NCBI GenBank assembly: GCA_949987705.1
Contig: OX465281.1
Span: forward strand, 174,172,516 to 174,236,515
Direction: 5' to 3'
Length of the DNA stretch: 64,000 nucleotides
Source of the DNA: Thereva unica
Taxonomy: Eukaryota > Arthropoda > Insecta > Diptera > Therevidae
Shown piece after piece: positions 10,774 through 21,380 of the stretch (within the stretch, counting starts at the first letter, position 1; the number at the start of each line of letters is the position of its first letter). The position numbers were made by a program, and so were the translations under genes. The notes under the pieces were generated by a model. The model saw only the letters and a program-made list of their open reading frames with translations, ran no database searches and had not been told where the DNA came from.

Positions 10774-10989
10774 TGTAAAAAAAGGGTAAAATAAGGGGAA
10801 CCGGTGGCGTTGCGTTCAAATAAAAAAGGAACGAAGTTCTTTTCTGGACGAGTTTTATTTCATAACTAACTAGATAATAATAATTCAATAAATGATTGAA
10901 GTACGTATATATATAAGTATATAACAAGGCAATCCATGAATACAAAATACTTAAACATAATAACAGTAGTATTCTATTAATTTTCAACA
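10774..10989 (-). repeat. BEL 5' LTR
   Basis: A 216-bp repeat, the partner of 5036-5248, followed outside by the target duplication ATAGC. It differs from the left LTR mainly by small indels in the TATATA stretch. Confidence 0.9.
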
Positions 10990-10994
10990 ATAGC

Positions 10995-11711
10995 TTTACA
11001 TTAGGTAGGTACGTTTTTGTTTACAAAATAATAATAAAATCTATTTTAGAGGCGTAGTCTGCAACACGTTTTGAATGGCATATTCCGCACTCGTGGACCG
11101 TGAAACTTCCACTTGTGAAACTTCCACTTGTGCGGAATATGCATCATTCCAAACTTTTTACAGAATATACTATTTTATAACTGAAACTAAAAGGTATGAT
11201 GAAGAATAATTAACCCTTCTGATTCTTGCCCCTTAAAAAAGAAAATAACAATTATCATATTCTGACCGCATTAAAATTATCTGATCCAGTGCTGTGAACG
11301 GATATCACATATTTTGCAACACTGATCCCTACCATAAACCAGAGCAAATTCCTTTTTGACCAGGTTGACTACGATAGCAACTATACTTGAGAGAGTAGGA
11401 AAAATATATGTTTATAATAACTATGGCTACTAAGAGAAATTTTATAGCATAAAAAAAAACAATATGATTCTCACCGCATTGTTATAACCTTGAAGCGTGG
11501 AACAGCTTCCGAACTCATCTTTCCATTTTTGGATGAACTCAAAACATTTGTATATGTCTCGTATCAATTCTCCAATCAAACTAGGCCACAAATGTTTAAA
11601 CTGCTCTATTTAAATATTATGTTCGAAGGAATTATTTTCTCCATGATTAACAATACGATAATGATAATAGTATCATTTATTTTTCAAATAGACACATGAA
11701 AAATCTTACCT
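10995..11711. other. Unassigned stretch between BEL and integrase remnant
   Basis: The left part continues the sequence interrupted by the BEL insertion. It contains a perfect 13-bp inverted repeat GCATATTCCGCAC / GTGCGGAATATGC (11078-11090 and 11130-11142) with GTGAAACTTCCACTT duplicated between the arms. The right part may still belong to the errantivirus-like pol, but I could not place it. Confidence 0.4.
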
Positions 11712-11985
11712 TTGAATATAGATAGAACTGCGACAAACTCAGAAGAAGCAATAACCGGGATACTTAAAAGATTTTTAGCACCGGGCTGTTTAAATGCAAT
11801 TTATATCGATGACCTCTTCATGACGATTCAAAGCGTTTACTCCAAATACATCTCACGATCAAAAGTTTTTAAAATTATTGGATGCAATAAAATATTAACC
11901 GACATCACGGAAGGTGACAAACAAGATCAAGTCATCCGAGACTATCATACTCATAGCCACCATAGAGGTATCACTGAAAGCCTAA
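11712..11985 (+). pseudogene. Errantivirus-like pol: integrase zinc-binding part
   Basis: An open stretch with the upstream linker of a Gypsy/errantivirus integrase and the two histidines of its HHCC zinc-binding domain (YHTHSHHRGI, near 11944). The paired cysteines are found at 17055-17328, on the far side of the Harbinger-like insertion, with a single TAA target duplication between. This is the first of seven fragments of one old element (11712-25770). Confidence 0.75.
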
Positions 11986-12199
11986 AGGTCGATTCGCACT
12001 ATACGGAACGTCAACGTCACGTCACGGAACGGCAACGGCACGTCAAAATATACTTCAATGAGTTTTGCACTACACGTTCACATATATAGGCAACGTCACG
12101 TACCGTCAACGTAACGGCACGTCAAGATTAGTTTTCAAATTATATTTTGACGTGACGTGCCTTGACGTGACTGATCCATTCTGTTTAATGTGAACGTAG

Positions 12200-13100
12200 T
12201 AACGGAAGTATTTCGTGTTTTTCAAGCATTTATCTTTTTTGTATTGAACATTGATTATCTATAAGTAGATACGTAACCTTGTTTGCGGGCTTTGAACATA
12301 GATGGCCTTACTTACACTGATTTCAAAAATCCATGTTAAAACTGAGACTCTAGAGCTTTCGAAATATATAAAAGCTGTCTATCGGTTTCGCTGCTTATGT
12401 ACATTGAACTTTTGAATTCGTGTATATAGATATCGCATGAATTGGGATACTTGCGATTGCGCCTGCCGTTCTTTGAGACAAAATTTTCGGAATTTTTGTT
12501 GTTGTGTTGTTTAAAAACGATTTTTCAGGTTTAGGGAAAAATTTAGTCGTGGAAGATTTTTATTTATTTTTATTTTTTTATGAAATCATATTTTTTTGTC
12601 TGCAGGTGGATACGGTGCCGCAAATTTTAATTTCTGCTTTGTACAGAATATAAAAATTTTTTTATTTTCGACCAAAAGCTGAGCCTGAGACAATTGCAGT
12701 AAAAAGTTTTAAATTACATATGGAAGAGGTTTTTATCATATAGTATCCCAGGCAATGAAGCATTTTGCCTCATCATTAAGATTTGATGTTTAATGATATG
12801 GGAAAAGTAACATCTTTCTTTATGTAAAACCATTCCATGCTAAACTGTCGCACTTTACTCCAAAAGAATATTTTAAAATTTATAACGCACCAGGAATTGT
12901 AAGTGCTTTAAATATAATAAGTCTTGTGCACTCTCTTCCACTCCACACCACCTAAGAGATCGAGTACAGGGCGCGTTTTTTATATCGTGGTGTCCCCAGT
13001 AGGCATTAATTCACGGCTTTCAATCAAAAAGATCCTTTCGCATTCAGGCATTGCTTTGGATTTAGGACCATGGCTATGATAGATCCACATAAATATATCA
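12200..13100. other. Left interior of the Harbinger-like element
   Basis: No open frame of convincing length and no recognisable transposase motif. It includes the 12243-12275 arm of the inner inverted pair. Confidence 0.4.
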
Positions 13101-13108
13101 TCCTGGAC

Positions 13109-13414
13109 AGGGCCGGACTATCGCCTACGCCAACAACGCCATGGCGTAGGGCGGCACATTACTAGGGGCGGCAATAATGTGAAAAAAAAAATTTAATATT
13201 TTGGAATGAAATTTGTTTTTATGTATTTAATTTTTTTTAATACATACTATTCTACGGTTTTTAAATTAGTACTTTTCGAGCTTTTTTCTGAGCAAAATCG
13301 TCAATTAACAATTCGACCTCTAGAGATCGATCGATGGTTTCCAAAAACACTAGCCTTAAGGAAGCGGCAACTTGCGATTGGCGTGGGGGCGGCACTTGGT
13401 CTAGTCCGGCCCTG
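13109..13414. mobile_element. Non-autonomous hAT element
   Basis: The ends CAGGGCCGGACTA and TAGTCCGGCCCTG bound 306 bp, and the perfect 8-bp duplication ATCCTGGA lies at 13101-13108 and 13415-13422. CAGGG ends with an 8-bp duplication mark a hAT element. It has no transposase; the two small open frames inside are fortuitous. Confidence 0.92.
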
Positions 13415-13676
13415 ATCCTGGAACTATAAAACAATTGAATTCTTCTTTCCAAAATTTACAGACAGCATAACAGGGACAGGCTGAATTGTACTATAAACCG
13501 GCTTTACTTAGTATTAACTGGTTTTGTTAATATTCATCCTCCCATCTTTACAATTTTTCCGCAACTGCTTGTACAGAGTCTGTCACGTATGCTAGGACTC
13601 CTAATAGTTGGCGCTATAAAATTTGTAAATAGAGTATTACTAACACCCTATATGTAACAAATCAAAGGCTTTACTT

Positions 13677-14253
13677 CCCAGCGGGAAAACTAGCGAGGGG
13701 TTACTCAGGTAACCCAAGAATTCATTAATGATTTGTGTAACCGCTTACATGGTAATTGAAAAATTCTACTGCAAAAGTAAAATGGAGGTCTTTACATTGT
13801 AATGGCTAGGTAAGCGACTAGGTAATGACTTGTGAAATACTTTCGTTGGAAATGTGATGTGCTTTTATTATTCTTTGTCTTGTCGAAGCCTCCCTTCTTG
13901 AGTTTATTCCGTCCTCCAAATTCGTTCGGTGTGGATCGTGCAGTGCAGTCAAAAAGATATCTTACTAGTAAAATTCTCACCAAATGTAGCTGAAATGCAA
14001 TGCTAATTTTGGATAGTAATGTTTTTAATGCTAAAAAGGGAAGCCAGAATTTTATTCTGCGTGCCTTACATGGTAATCTATGTATTCACTTAATACACTT
14101 CACCTCTGAAATAAGTCCTCATTTGTAATGCCTACAGTAAGTACTTACCGCCATAGGACATCCCTATGTAAAAGTAAGCTATTATTTCATCACAAAGGTA
14201 ATGGGTCCATCTCATTATCACCTCGCTTACCTAGCCATTACATTTCCCGCTGG
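13677..14253. mobile_element. MITE with CCCAGCGGGAAA ends
   Basis: CCCAGCGGGAAA on the left and TTTCCCGCTGGG on the right bound 577 bp, flanked by TT on both sides. Inside, TTACCTAG/CTAGGTAA-type words recur on both strands. The superfamily is unclear. Confidence 0.6.
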
Positions 14254-14299
14254 GTTGTAAAAACGGAAAATATTTAAACACTTTTATCAGTTTTATCCC

Positions 14300-14695
14300 G
14301 TAAACTTCCGAAGTTATCGTCGAAGGCGAACTGATGACAATCAATAAATCTTGGTGCTTCCTGTGTAGATCAACAAATTACTTGCTAAACATACAACATT
14401 CTATCGCCACTATCTCAGTACCATCGAAATAAACCCTCTCCTGACTGCACGGCAATCTTATTCCCTCAGCACCAAATTAGATAACTCGTCTCACTCCTTC
14501 CACCTGCAGCCCTCTTTTCGGGCACTCTACAAAATAGGAATTCGTTTCTAAAAAGAACAACAGAATTCCTCGTCAATTCCACCTCCCAACGATCATAATG
14601 GTTAACCTATTCTACCCTTGTACTAATCTTACTGCAAGACAATGAACCATGATATGACAAACTAAATAATGGACTAGTTGTACAAGAGTTATTTT
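14300..14695 (+). pseudogene. 3' end of a CR1/Jockey-group LINE, degenerate
   Basis: The sequence parallels 39290-39645, the C-terminal coding end and 3' region of the LINE at 36391-39697. Shared words include CTCTCCTG, CACGGCAATCTTAT and GAATTCGTTT, and the end ATGACAAAC...GGACTAG. It is heavily mutated and 5'-truncated. Confidence 0.65.
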
Positions 14696-15650
14696 GGGAA
14701 ATTTGTTCAAAAATCGTACATTTTTCAAGTTTTTTTTTGATTTTGATTTGATTCAAGGGTGGTTGACCGCATTGAAAAAGAGATTATAATAAATTTTCCA
14801 ATTTATTTTTGATATTATTTCATCAAAAATAAAATTTAAACACATAAAAATATTTGAATCATTTTTCAAATACAACCTGTATCTAGGGGTGGTTGAAAAT
14901 GACTTATTTCTTTTTAACAATACCAAGCAACCAACCTGCAACCCGGTAGCAGCAACAATTACCCAAAACGTAGAAAAAAGCTGCTGTATAACGTTTATTT
15001 TTAAAATATTACTTCCCTTTAGTTTTATCCCCTTAATGCTTGATAAAATTTGGCTAGATTAAATAAAAATCAACTACCTTCGCAAATAAATATAAAAAAG
15101 AGTGCATTTAATTTGATTATTATAATCATCCTTATCCTTAAAAAGGGGTGTATTTTATATTTATAAGGGTGACAAACATATTTTATTGCAGTCTTAAAAT
15201 TTCCTGCTGATTTTCATAATCAGCCACCAAAAAACATAAAGAGAAATAGTTTCAAAACGGTGTTTCGACACCCCTCCCCCTCCCATTCCTTTCCGTTGCA
15301 AATGGACTTTTCGCTAATTAAAGCAAATAAGTCTCATAAAATCAGAAAGTCCGAAAACTGAAAAATCATGAGATTCTACGTATACGGCACCGCGCCCCAG
15401 CCAACTTCATTTTAATGTTCCAAGAAAATACCTTCTTATGTACACTTTATTTACATCATTCATAACCCTCAGCTTTTTTATTATGTATTATCGAAACTCC
15501 AAACCAAAGCTTCCAAATCTTGCAAGTTTTACCGAAAGAACAAACCGCAAAAAGAAAGCAGACGCTAGCGCCGCCAAACATCAACACCCGCCATCCTCGC
15601 AGGTCCCATGATTACGCATCTACTTATAGATAATCAATGTATTGAACTAA
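14696..15650. other. Unassigned AT-rich interior
   Basis: AT-rich with no gene recognised. The right edge contains the second arm (15612-15647) of the inner inverted pair of the Harbinger-like element. Confidence 0.4.
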
Positions 15651-15656
15651 TTTGTC

Positions 15657-15722
15657 ATGGAAGATGAAAATTTAGTTGAAAAGTTTCGGCGATATGAAGA
15701 GCTGTATGATTTGTCACAATTT
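15657..15722 (+). pseudogene. Possible MADF-domain protein start
   Basis: An ATG opens about 21 codons (MEDENLVEKFRRYEELYDLS) resembling the beginning of a MADF/Myb-like domain, which Harbinger elements often encode beside their transposase. The frame then runs into a T-rich stretch next to the RTE fragment. The match is short, so this is tentative; its position inside a TAA-flanked element supports it. Confidence 0.4.
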
Positions 15723-15746
15723 TTTTTCTTTCTCATCCAAAACTAA

Positions 15747-16935
15747 TGCGATCCTTCCATCCATCCTATGGCGCTACAGCCTAGCCTTGGCCTCCTTCTA
15801 GAATCTAGCCTTGGCCTGAGCATTGATGTGACAGCCGTCACAGAGTCTATCCATCTTTCGTCTATCCAAATTTCTGATACCATAAGCCATTTTGGGATGC
15901 GATTATCATCCTCCATCCTGATTACGTGGCCAGCTAGTCTCAGTCTGTTCATTTTTATTAAAGTTGAGAGTTGTGACTCACAACTTGTGAGTTGTCAAAA
16001 ATTTCATACAATTCGTTGTATCTTCTTCGCCATATTCCATCCTCTCTGGGCTGAGAACTTTTTTCTCAAATCTGTCGACTGTTTCCTCTATGCCCTAGGT
16101 CATGTGTACAAATCTTGAGTGCAGTATTTGTTTTTGGACATAAAAGGCTCTATTAGCCAGTAGTATTCGTCTGGTTATTTGTGCGTTTTCTTCGTTTCTT
16201 TTTGTGATTGTAGACCCAAGGTAGACTGTTTTATCGAGTATTTTTAGGTTATGTTCGTCGGTGGTTATATTTTTTCACATTCTAAATCTTCCTGCTCTGG
16301 ATTGTTGCATCACATTCGTTTTTCTTCATTTATCTTCAGACCTATGTCCTTTGCCGCATCTTTTAATTCGACATAAGCTTCTTTTGCTGCCAAAAGGACC
16401 TTGCCACGATGGTCAGATACGCATAACTAAGAAATTGTACCAACTGTTTAGCTATTGATGCATTTATCTTGACTGACGTTTTCCTTATCACCCATTCTAG
16501 GACGAGGTTTTGAGCATTGGGCCCAGCCCATCTCGTTGTCTAAGTCCTTGTTGTACTTCAAATTTTTCTGTTATAACATTTTGGATCCTATCCTTCGCCA
16601 GTGAACTAATTGTTGCGCATTTGATCAGTAGTACCAGCTTTGAGGGGGACTCCTAATTCCTATAAGATCTCGTATAGTCTCTCGCAGTATATTGGATCAT
16701 ATGCCTATTGAAAATCGACAAATATCTGGTATATATCCACATTCCTTTCTCAGGTTTTCTCCAGAATTTGCTTTAAGGTCAGCAATTGGACCGATGTTAA
16801 CCCTTTTGTCCTAAAACCAGCTTGATATTCTCCTATAAGGCCTTCCGCTATAGGTTCTAGTTTTTGGTTCACAAGGATTGTGAAGGTGTTGTAGCTGATG
16901 CTGAGGAGTGGGACTGAACGGCAAAATTGACTTAA
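15747..16935 (-). pseudogene. RTE-type LINE fragment
   Basis: Read on the minus strand, the part near 16760-16925 has the RT fingers segment (LLSISYNTFTILVNQ, IGEYQAGF, QLLTLKQILEKT), and the part near 15890-15950 has the C-terminal RLAGHVIRMEDD box seen in RTE elements. Stops and frameshifts intervene. The coding-sense 3' end runs into GGATGGATGGAAGGATC (15747-15763), a short tandem tail typical of RTE LINEs. The stretch near 16141-16260 is closely similar to 39698-39840. Confidence 0.75.
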
Positions 16936-17054
16936 CGTTGACGCGATGTTTAAGTGCGAATCGACAGCAAAATTCACGTGCCGTTGCCGTTCCGTAACGT
17001 GACGTTGACGTTCCGTAACGTGACGTTGACGTTCCGTATAGTGCGAATCGACCT

Positions 17055-17328
17055 TAAATCATTTAAAAGCAAAATATTTCTTGCCGTCGATGAAGAATAA
17101 AATATCCCAAATCATAAATACCTGTAGCGTATGCCAGACTATGAAATATGACCGATCTCCTCCCACGGTTAAATACATGGTCCCTGAAACCTCTGGAAAT
17201 CATCCACGTGGATATATACCATTAATAATCAACAAACCCTCACCATCATAGACAAATTTTCTAAATTTGCTTCTGCACATACTTCGATAGCGAGAAATAG
17301 CTTAACAATAATCAAAGCCCTAAAGCAG
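17055..17328 (+). pseudogene. Errantivirus-like integrase, cysteines and core start
   Basis: This continues the fragment at 11712-11985 after the Harbinger-like insertion. It has the zinc-binding cysteines (CSVCQTMKYDR near 17139) and then a core segment with VDIYTI and FSKFASA, the usual context of the first catalytic aspartate. Small frame changes are present. It ends at the probable solo LTR. Confidence 0.75.
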
Positions 17329-17599
17329 TGTGGGGACTACGATCGAGTGAGCTGCTCTCAAAAACCATGGAAGCAAATGCCGGTTAGGAAATATCGCTGT
17401 GCCGTTATCACAGCGATCGGTGATAAAGAGATGACGAGAAATGTTCAGTCTTCACTCAATCGTTGTCGGTGCCACCCCCGCTTAATATAATTTGTAAAAC
17501 CCGTGTCTGCAAAAATAAAATAAGATAGTTGAATTTAAAAAGCTGTGTTTTGGCTCGCGTAATAAAAAGCCGCGATTGTGCGTTAATCCGAAATCCCAT
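17329..17599. repeat. Probable solo LTR in the integrase
   Basis: A 271-bp block starting TGTGGGGACTACG and ending GAAATCCCAT is flanked by AGCAG on both sides (17324-17328 and 17600-17604). Integrase-like coding sequence stops before it and resumes after it. It contains AATAAA-like words. The lack of a clean TG...CA end and of an internal partner makes this probable rather than certain. Confidence 0.55.
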
Positions 17600-17604
17600 A
17601 GCAG

Positions 17605-17886
17605 TTTATAAGTATCCGTGGGGTACCGAAGAAACTAGTTTCCGATTCTTCTCTTATTTTCCAAGACTTCCGAAAACAATTCCAAATTAGCCACCACGTC
17701 ACTTCATATCACCTGTTGAACATTCAACAATAACCGAAATTCATAGGATTATTCACAACTTACACAAAACTAGAGATCACGACGATATTCTAAGTGAAAC
17801 AATCATAGCGTATAATAATGCTATACATGCAGCCACCCAATTTACCCCTTTTGAAATAATTATTGGTCGAACCCATGGTACAATAA
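17605..17886 (+). pseudogene. Errantivirus-like integrase, core C-terminal part
   Basis: Coding-like sequence with the segment around the catalytic glutamate (VEHSTITEIHR, near 17720) and the following AYNNAIHAATQFTPFEI box (near 17815), which is typical of errantivirus integrases. At least one frame change lies near 17690. The MITE at 17887 interrupts it; a few more codons survive at 18042-18055. Confidence 0.75.
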
Positions 17887-18041
17887 AGGCCCCCATACAC
17901 GGTCAAATTGGCTGTACAACCAGATTTTCATCAAACCTATAAGCGCAATGTATTTTGATCGGCCGACCGGCCCACAATCGATAGTTTTGGTTGTACAACC
18001 GCACTTCGCTGTACAACCAATTGGACCGTGTATGGGGGCCT
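17887..18041. mobile_element. Harbinger-type MITE
   Basis: AGGCCCCCATACACGGTC on the left is matched by GACCGTGTATGGGGGCCT on the right over 155 bp, with TAA on both sides (17884-17886, 18042-18044). GGTTGTACAACC-like words recur inside. It lies in the errantivirus-like integrase. Confidence 0.88.
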
Positions 18042-18055
18042 TAATACAAGATATA

Positions 18056-19774
18056 GAATTTTTCAAACTCCGTGACACAAAAAATTTGAGCAGTTCTGCG
18101 CACCTCGTTGCCAAATTTTATAAATAATGTTCTATCGTTTCCCCTCTTTTTAGTTAAAACGGCAACAAACACTGAAAAAACTCAACAAAATAATTTGGGA
18201 AGGGATGCGCGCATGCCGAATGAATAAAGTTAATTTATCTTTCTATGTGTTGAGCAGAGCTTTTAAATACATGTAAAGCCCCTGCTCAACAAAGGCAGTT
18301 TATTCAACATAATAAGCATAATTTTACTTTAATTATGCGAAATATTTCTCATTTCTAAATTTAAAAAATGCTGAAAAAAATTCCTTTGAATAAATGAGCG
18401 TTTTCATTCATAAACCGACAGTTCCCCGCAGTCGCTAGCAACACAACCTCCCCGGGCAGAAGCGCGTATGCGACTGGCAGGAAACGTCAACAATCTAGTA
18501 ATCAAAGTGATAAAAACACAAATTTCGTAGTTTTTAGTAGAAATTGCTACAAATTATTTCAGTAGCATATGTGTAAAATATAATAACCTTAAAATAAAAA
18601 AAACATATAAAAACGGGTGTTTTCAGTCATAATTTGTAAATTTTTTAAATAATCATTGAAGTCCCAGAAAGATACACCTCCCGGTAGCAATACGCAGTCG
18701 CGACTGATTACATGGCTGCACCCTGCAAGTGATTTGATAGGAGGAGTTAACGGAAGCTTTTGTCTGAACTTTTAAACATTTTTAAGAGCTTAGCTGGGGA
18801 ACATGCGCGGGATGTCACGAGGTTTGAAAACAACTATAGACTCATAAGGAAAAGCTCTGTTTCCATCTTGAAAAGCTTAAGCGCAATTAGTTAGATAAAA
18901 GATCTGAGTGACGTCAGGCTAAAGCTTTTTCCTTTATGAATGAGATCTGAGTGATGTCACGAAGCGAGAGCTTTTCCTTATGAGCCTACCTTGTGATATC
19001 GTACTATGGGTCGAACCTACGATTTCAATAACGAGTAATAACATCAGATGTATAGATTTTGTCAAACGTTGTGACATTCCGCGCATCTACTCCAGCTAAG
19101 CCCTTAAAAATGTTTAAAAGCTCGGACAAAGCTCCATTTAACTCCTCCTATCAAATCACTTGCAGCCATGTAATCAGTCGCGACTGCGTATTGCTACAGG
19201 GAGATGTATTTTTCTGGGACAAATTTACAAATTGTGAATGAAAAATGCCCCTTTTTATACATTTTTTAATTTTAAGGTTTTTGTATTTTACACATTTGCT
19301 ATAGAAATAATTTTTAGCAATTTCTACTAAATACGAAATTTCTGTTTTTATCACTTTGATTACTAAATTGTTGGCGTTTTCCGCCAGTCGCATGCGCGCT
19401 TCTGCCTGCGAAGGGTGTGCTATTTGCGACTGCGGAGGACTATCGTTTTATGAATGAAAAAGCTCATTTATTCAAAACAATTTTTTCAGCATTTTTTTAA
19501 ATTATTTTAAATTTAGAGATGAGAAATATTATAGTAAAATTGGTTTGGTTTAGCAGGAGTTTTACATGTATTTAAAAGCTCTGCTCAACACAGATAAAGA
19601 TAAATTAACTTTATTCGTTTCTCATGCGCGCATGCCTTCCCAAATTATAATGTTTCTGTGTTTATTGCCGTTTTAACTAAAAAGGGGGGAAATGATAGAA
19701 CAATATTTATAAAATTTGGCATCGAGGTGCGCAGAACTGCTCAAATTTTTTGTGTCACGGAGCTTGAAAAAATC
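18056..19774. mobile_element. Foldback element, arms over 700 bp
   Basis: The left arm 18056-18838 and right arm about 19040-19774 are imperfect inverted copies of each other along their length. The tips are GAATTTTTCAAACTCCGTGAC and GTCACGGAGCTTGAAAAAATC, and TATA flanks both sides (18052-18055, 19775-19778). The centre holds a small MITE and about 55 bp of unique sequence. There is no coding capacity. The target is the errantivirus-like pol, whose C-terminal coding sequence resumes after the right tip. Confidence 0.85.
18839..18986. mobile_element. Small MITE in the foldback centre
   Basis: CTCATAAGGAAAAGCTCT and AGAGCTTTTCCTTATGAG are inverted ends about 148 bp apart with TA on both sides (18837-18838, 18987-18988). 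Confidence 0.7.
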
Positions 19775-20090
19775 TATACATGAATGAATATTTAGAAAAA
19801 TTAAAAGAATTCCAAACGCAGATATACCCAACGAAAAAAGAAAGATTAGAAACTAATGTTAAGATTAATATAGAAAAAATTAATACAAATTGGGAAGAAC
19901 CGGCAATCAGAAGGCATAAGAATATATAGGAAAGAGTGTAGGCGAAATAAATTAACCCCTCGATTTAGTAAACACAAAGTAGAGAAAGATAAAGAAGTTA
20001 CTCTCATTACGAATAAGAATAAAAAATACACAAATCCAAAATTAAAAAGGAACATAAATTTCAGGGTAATATGGCAGTTGTTAGCATAGA
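19775..20090 (+). pseudogene. Errantivirus-like pol C-terminus
   Basis: A lysine-rich frame beginning NEYLEKLKEFQ (19784) matches the C-terminal part of errantivirus pol by character and by position after the integrase. The frame shifts near 19925 and continues basic to about 20090, where envelope-like sequence begins. Confidence 0.65.
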
Positions 20091-20245
20091 AAGTAGAAAT
20101 TCACGATTTGACGAACAACAAGGGCATTCTGCTACTGAAATTGGGAATAGCTAGAACTATACAAGGACATAACAATTTATTACATGTAATGAAACTTAGA
20201 CAGTACGAAGAAAGCATAAGCAACTACCAACTACATAATTCGTTA
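20091..20245 (+). pseudogene. Errantivirus-like envelope, N-terminal fragment
   Basis: A short remnant resembling the start of the mature errantivirus envelope (IQGHNNLLHVMKL context, near 20160), with shifted frames and no intact signal peptide. It is cut by the MITE at 20246. The product would be a baculovirus-F-like membrane fusion protein; this copy cannot make one. Confidence 0.6.
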
Positions 20246-20858
20246 GGGTGAAGACACAAAGAAAGCAGGTACCTGTTTTCAGATTTCCTGCTCGCCGATG
20301 TCTGCGTTGATCGGCGCTGACTTGCGCCGGTTCATGGGCATAATAAACGCATGTAAAAGCAGGCAAAATTACCAGCCACCATGTCTAGCTCATCAGATGA
20401 TGAATAATTTCTTTTTGAAAGTTCGGCCTTAAAATTAAAAAATAAAATTACAAGTATCCATGCTATAAGTAAGGATCGAAAACTACATGGCGAATATCAT
20501 CATTTGTGTATTTATTTCATTTCAGCACAGATTTCCCTCCAACACTTGTCAACGACATTCCTATTGCTATGTAATTTATTTTTTTATCCCATATGGGAGT
20601 TTTCACGAACACTGCGGAAATTAAAGTTTCGATGTCCATAATCTTTGGTTCCTGTAGCCTGACTGAACCTGCGCGAAAAGAATTCTAGATTCATTCCGGT
20701 AAACTTGTCGGCGCCGGCAGCCCGCGCCGATAAGCGCGTTCCTGCTTTTATTATGCACATACTCATTCAATTGCATGGAAACATTTTTTGTGCCGATCAG
20801 CGCCAGTAGGCGCTGGTAATAGGAAAGCAGGCAACCTGCTTTCTTTGTGTCTTCACCC
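20246..20858. mobile_element. Harbinger-type MITE in the envelope remnant
   Basis: GGGTGAAGACACAAAGAAAG and CTTTCTTTGTGTCTTCACCC are inverted ends of a 613-bp element flanked by TTA (20243-20245, 20859-20861). Further inside, GCAGGTACCTG and GCAACCTGC also pair. The minus-strand open frames here are not genes. Confidence 0.88.
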
Positions 20859-21380
20859 TTAGACACTACAAAAACCAAACTAGGCGAACTTAGAAACAAA
20901 CTACACACTTGAATGCCATCATTTAGAACTAGGACTAAAAGAGGACTTATTAACGGACTCGGGATACTTATTAAAGGAATCACGGGAAATATGGACGCTA
21001 ATGACGCTTTAAAACTAAACACAGAAACTGACGTTCTCATTAAAATGACCAAATAGTAAAAACTGGACTTGATGAGCAAACCTTAATAAATAAGAAAATG
21101 GTAGAAAGCTCTGATAATATATCTAAGCATATTAATAATCAACAAGAAATAATAAGTAATTATTTTAAATTAACGCAAGATAAAATACAAAACAAAAATA
21201 ATTGCGAAGATTCACTATTTCAGTATACACAAGTTCTAAGCCAAATCAATTACAATGTAGATTTGGTCAACACACATCTAGCCAACATTGGAGAAGCTAT
21301 TGTTTTCGCAAAATTGAACATAATCCCTAAACAAATCCTAACCAAATTTATTCATACTATAATCGAAAAGCAAATAAAAT
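20859..21380 (+). pseudogene. Errantivirus-like envelope, cleavage site and ectodomain
   Basis: After the MITE the envelope continues with a furin-type site (RTRTKR, 20925-20942) followed at once by the GLINGLG and GNMD motif, the conserved cleavage and fusion-peptide region of errantivirus/baculovirus F-like envelopes. A 94-codon open stretch from 21098 is asparagine-rich helical ectodomain ending in FAKLNIIPK. At least two frame changes or stops lie between these parts. The composite repeat begins at about 21381. Confidence 0.75.

Larger units (their letters stand above)
5036..10989 (-). mobile_element. BEL/Pao LTR retrotransposon
   Basis: A 5954-bp element with LTRs at 5036-5248 and 10774-10989 and a perfect 5-bp target duplication ATAGC (5031-5035 and 10990-10994), as expected for BEL/Pao. 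Genes read on the minus strand, so the right LTR is the 5' one. The internal region encodes gag, protease, reverse transcriptase, RNase H and integrase in BEL order, but the reading frame is broken at six or more places and a 131-bp MITE sits in gag. The LTRs differ only by small indels by eye, so insertion seems fairly recent despite the lesions. It lies just downstream of the Crypton pseudogene. Confidence 0.92.
11986..17054. mobile_element. Harbinger-like element with nested insertions
   Basis: Inverted ends identical for the first 36 bp (they begin AGGTCGATTCGCACTATACG) lie 5069 bp apart, with TAA on both sides (11983-11985 and 17055-17057). The flanking integrase reading frame resumes across one TAA, so the whole block entered as one insertion. 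Both ends carry subterminal repeats of an ACGGAACGTCAACGTCACGT type, and the right end an inner copy of GTCGATTCGCACT near 16950. A second inverted pair of about 33 bp lies at 12243-12275 and 15612-15647. A possible MADF-domain start at 15657 would suit a Harbinger element; I see no transposase. Later insertions are annotated separately. Confidence 0.75.

Noticed and set aside
20584..21079. Minus-strand ORF of 152 codons
   Set aside because: Crosses a MITE boundary and lies antisense to the envelope remnant; no domain.
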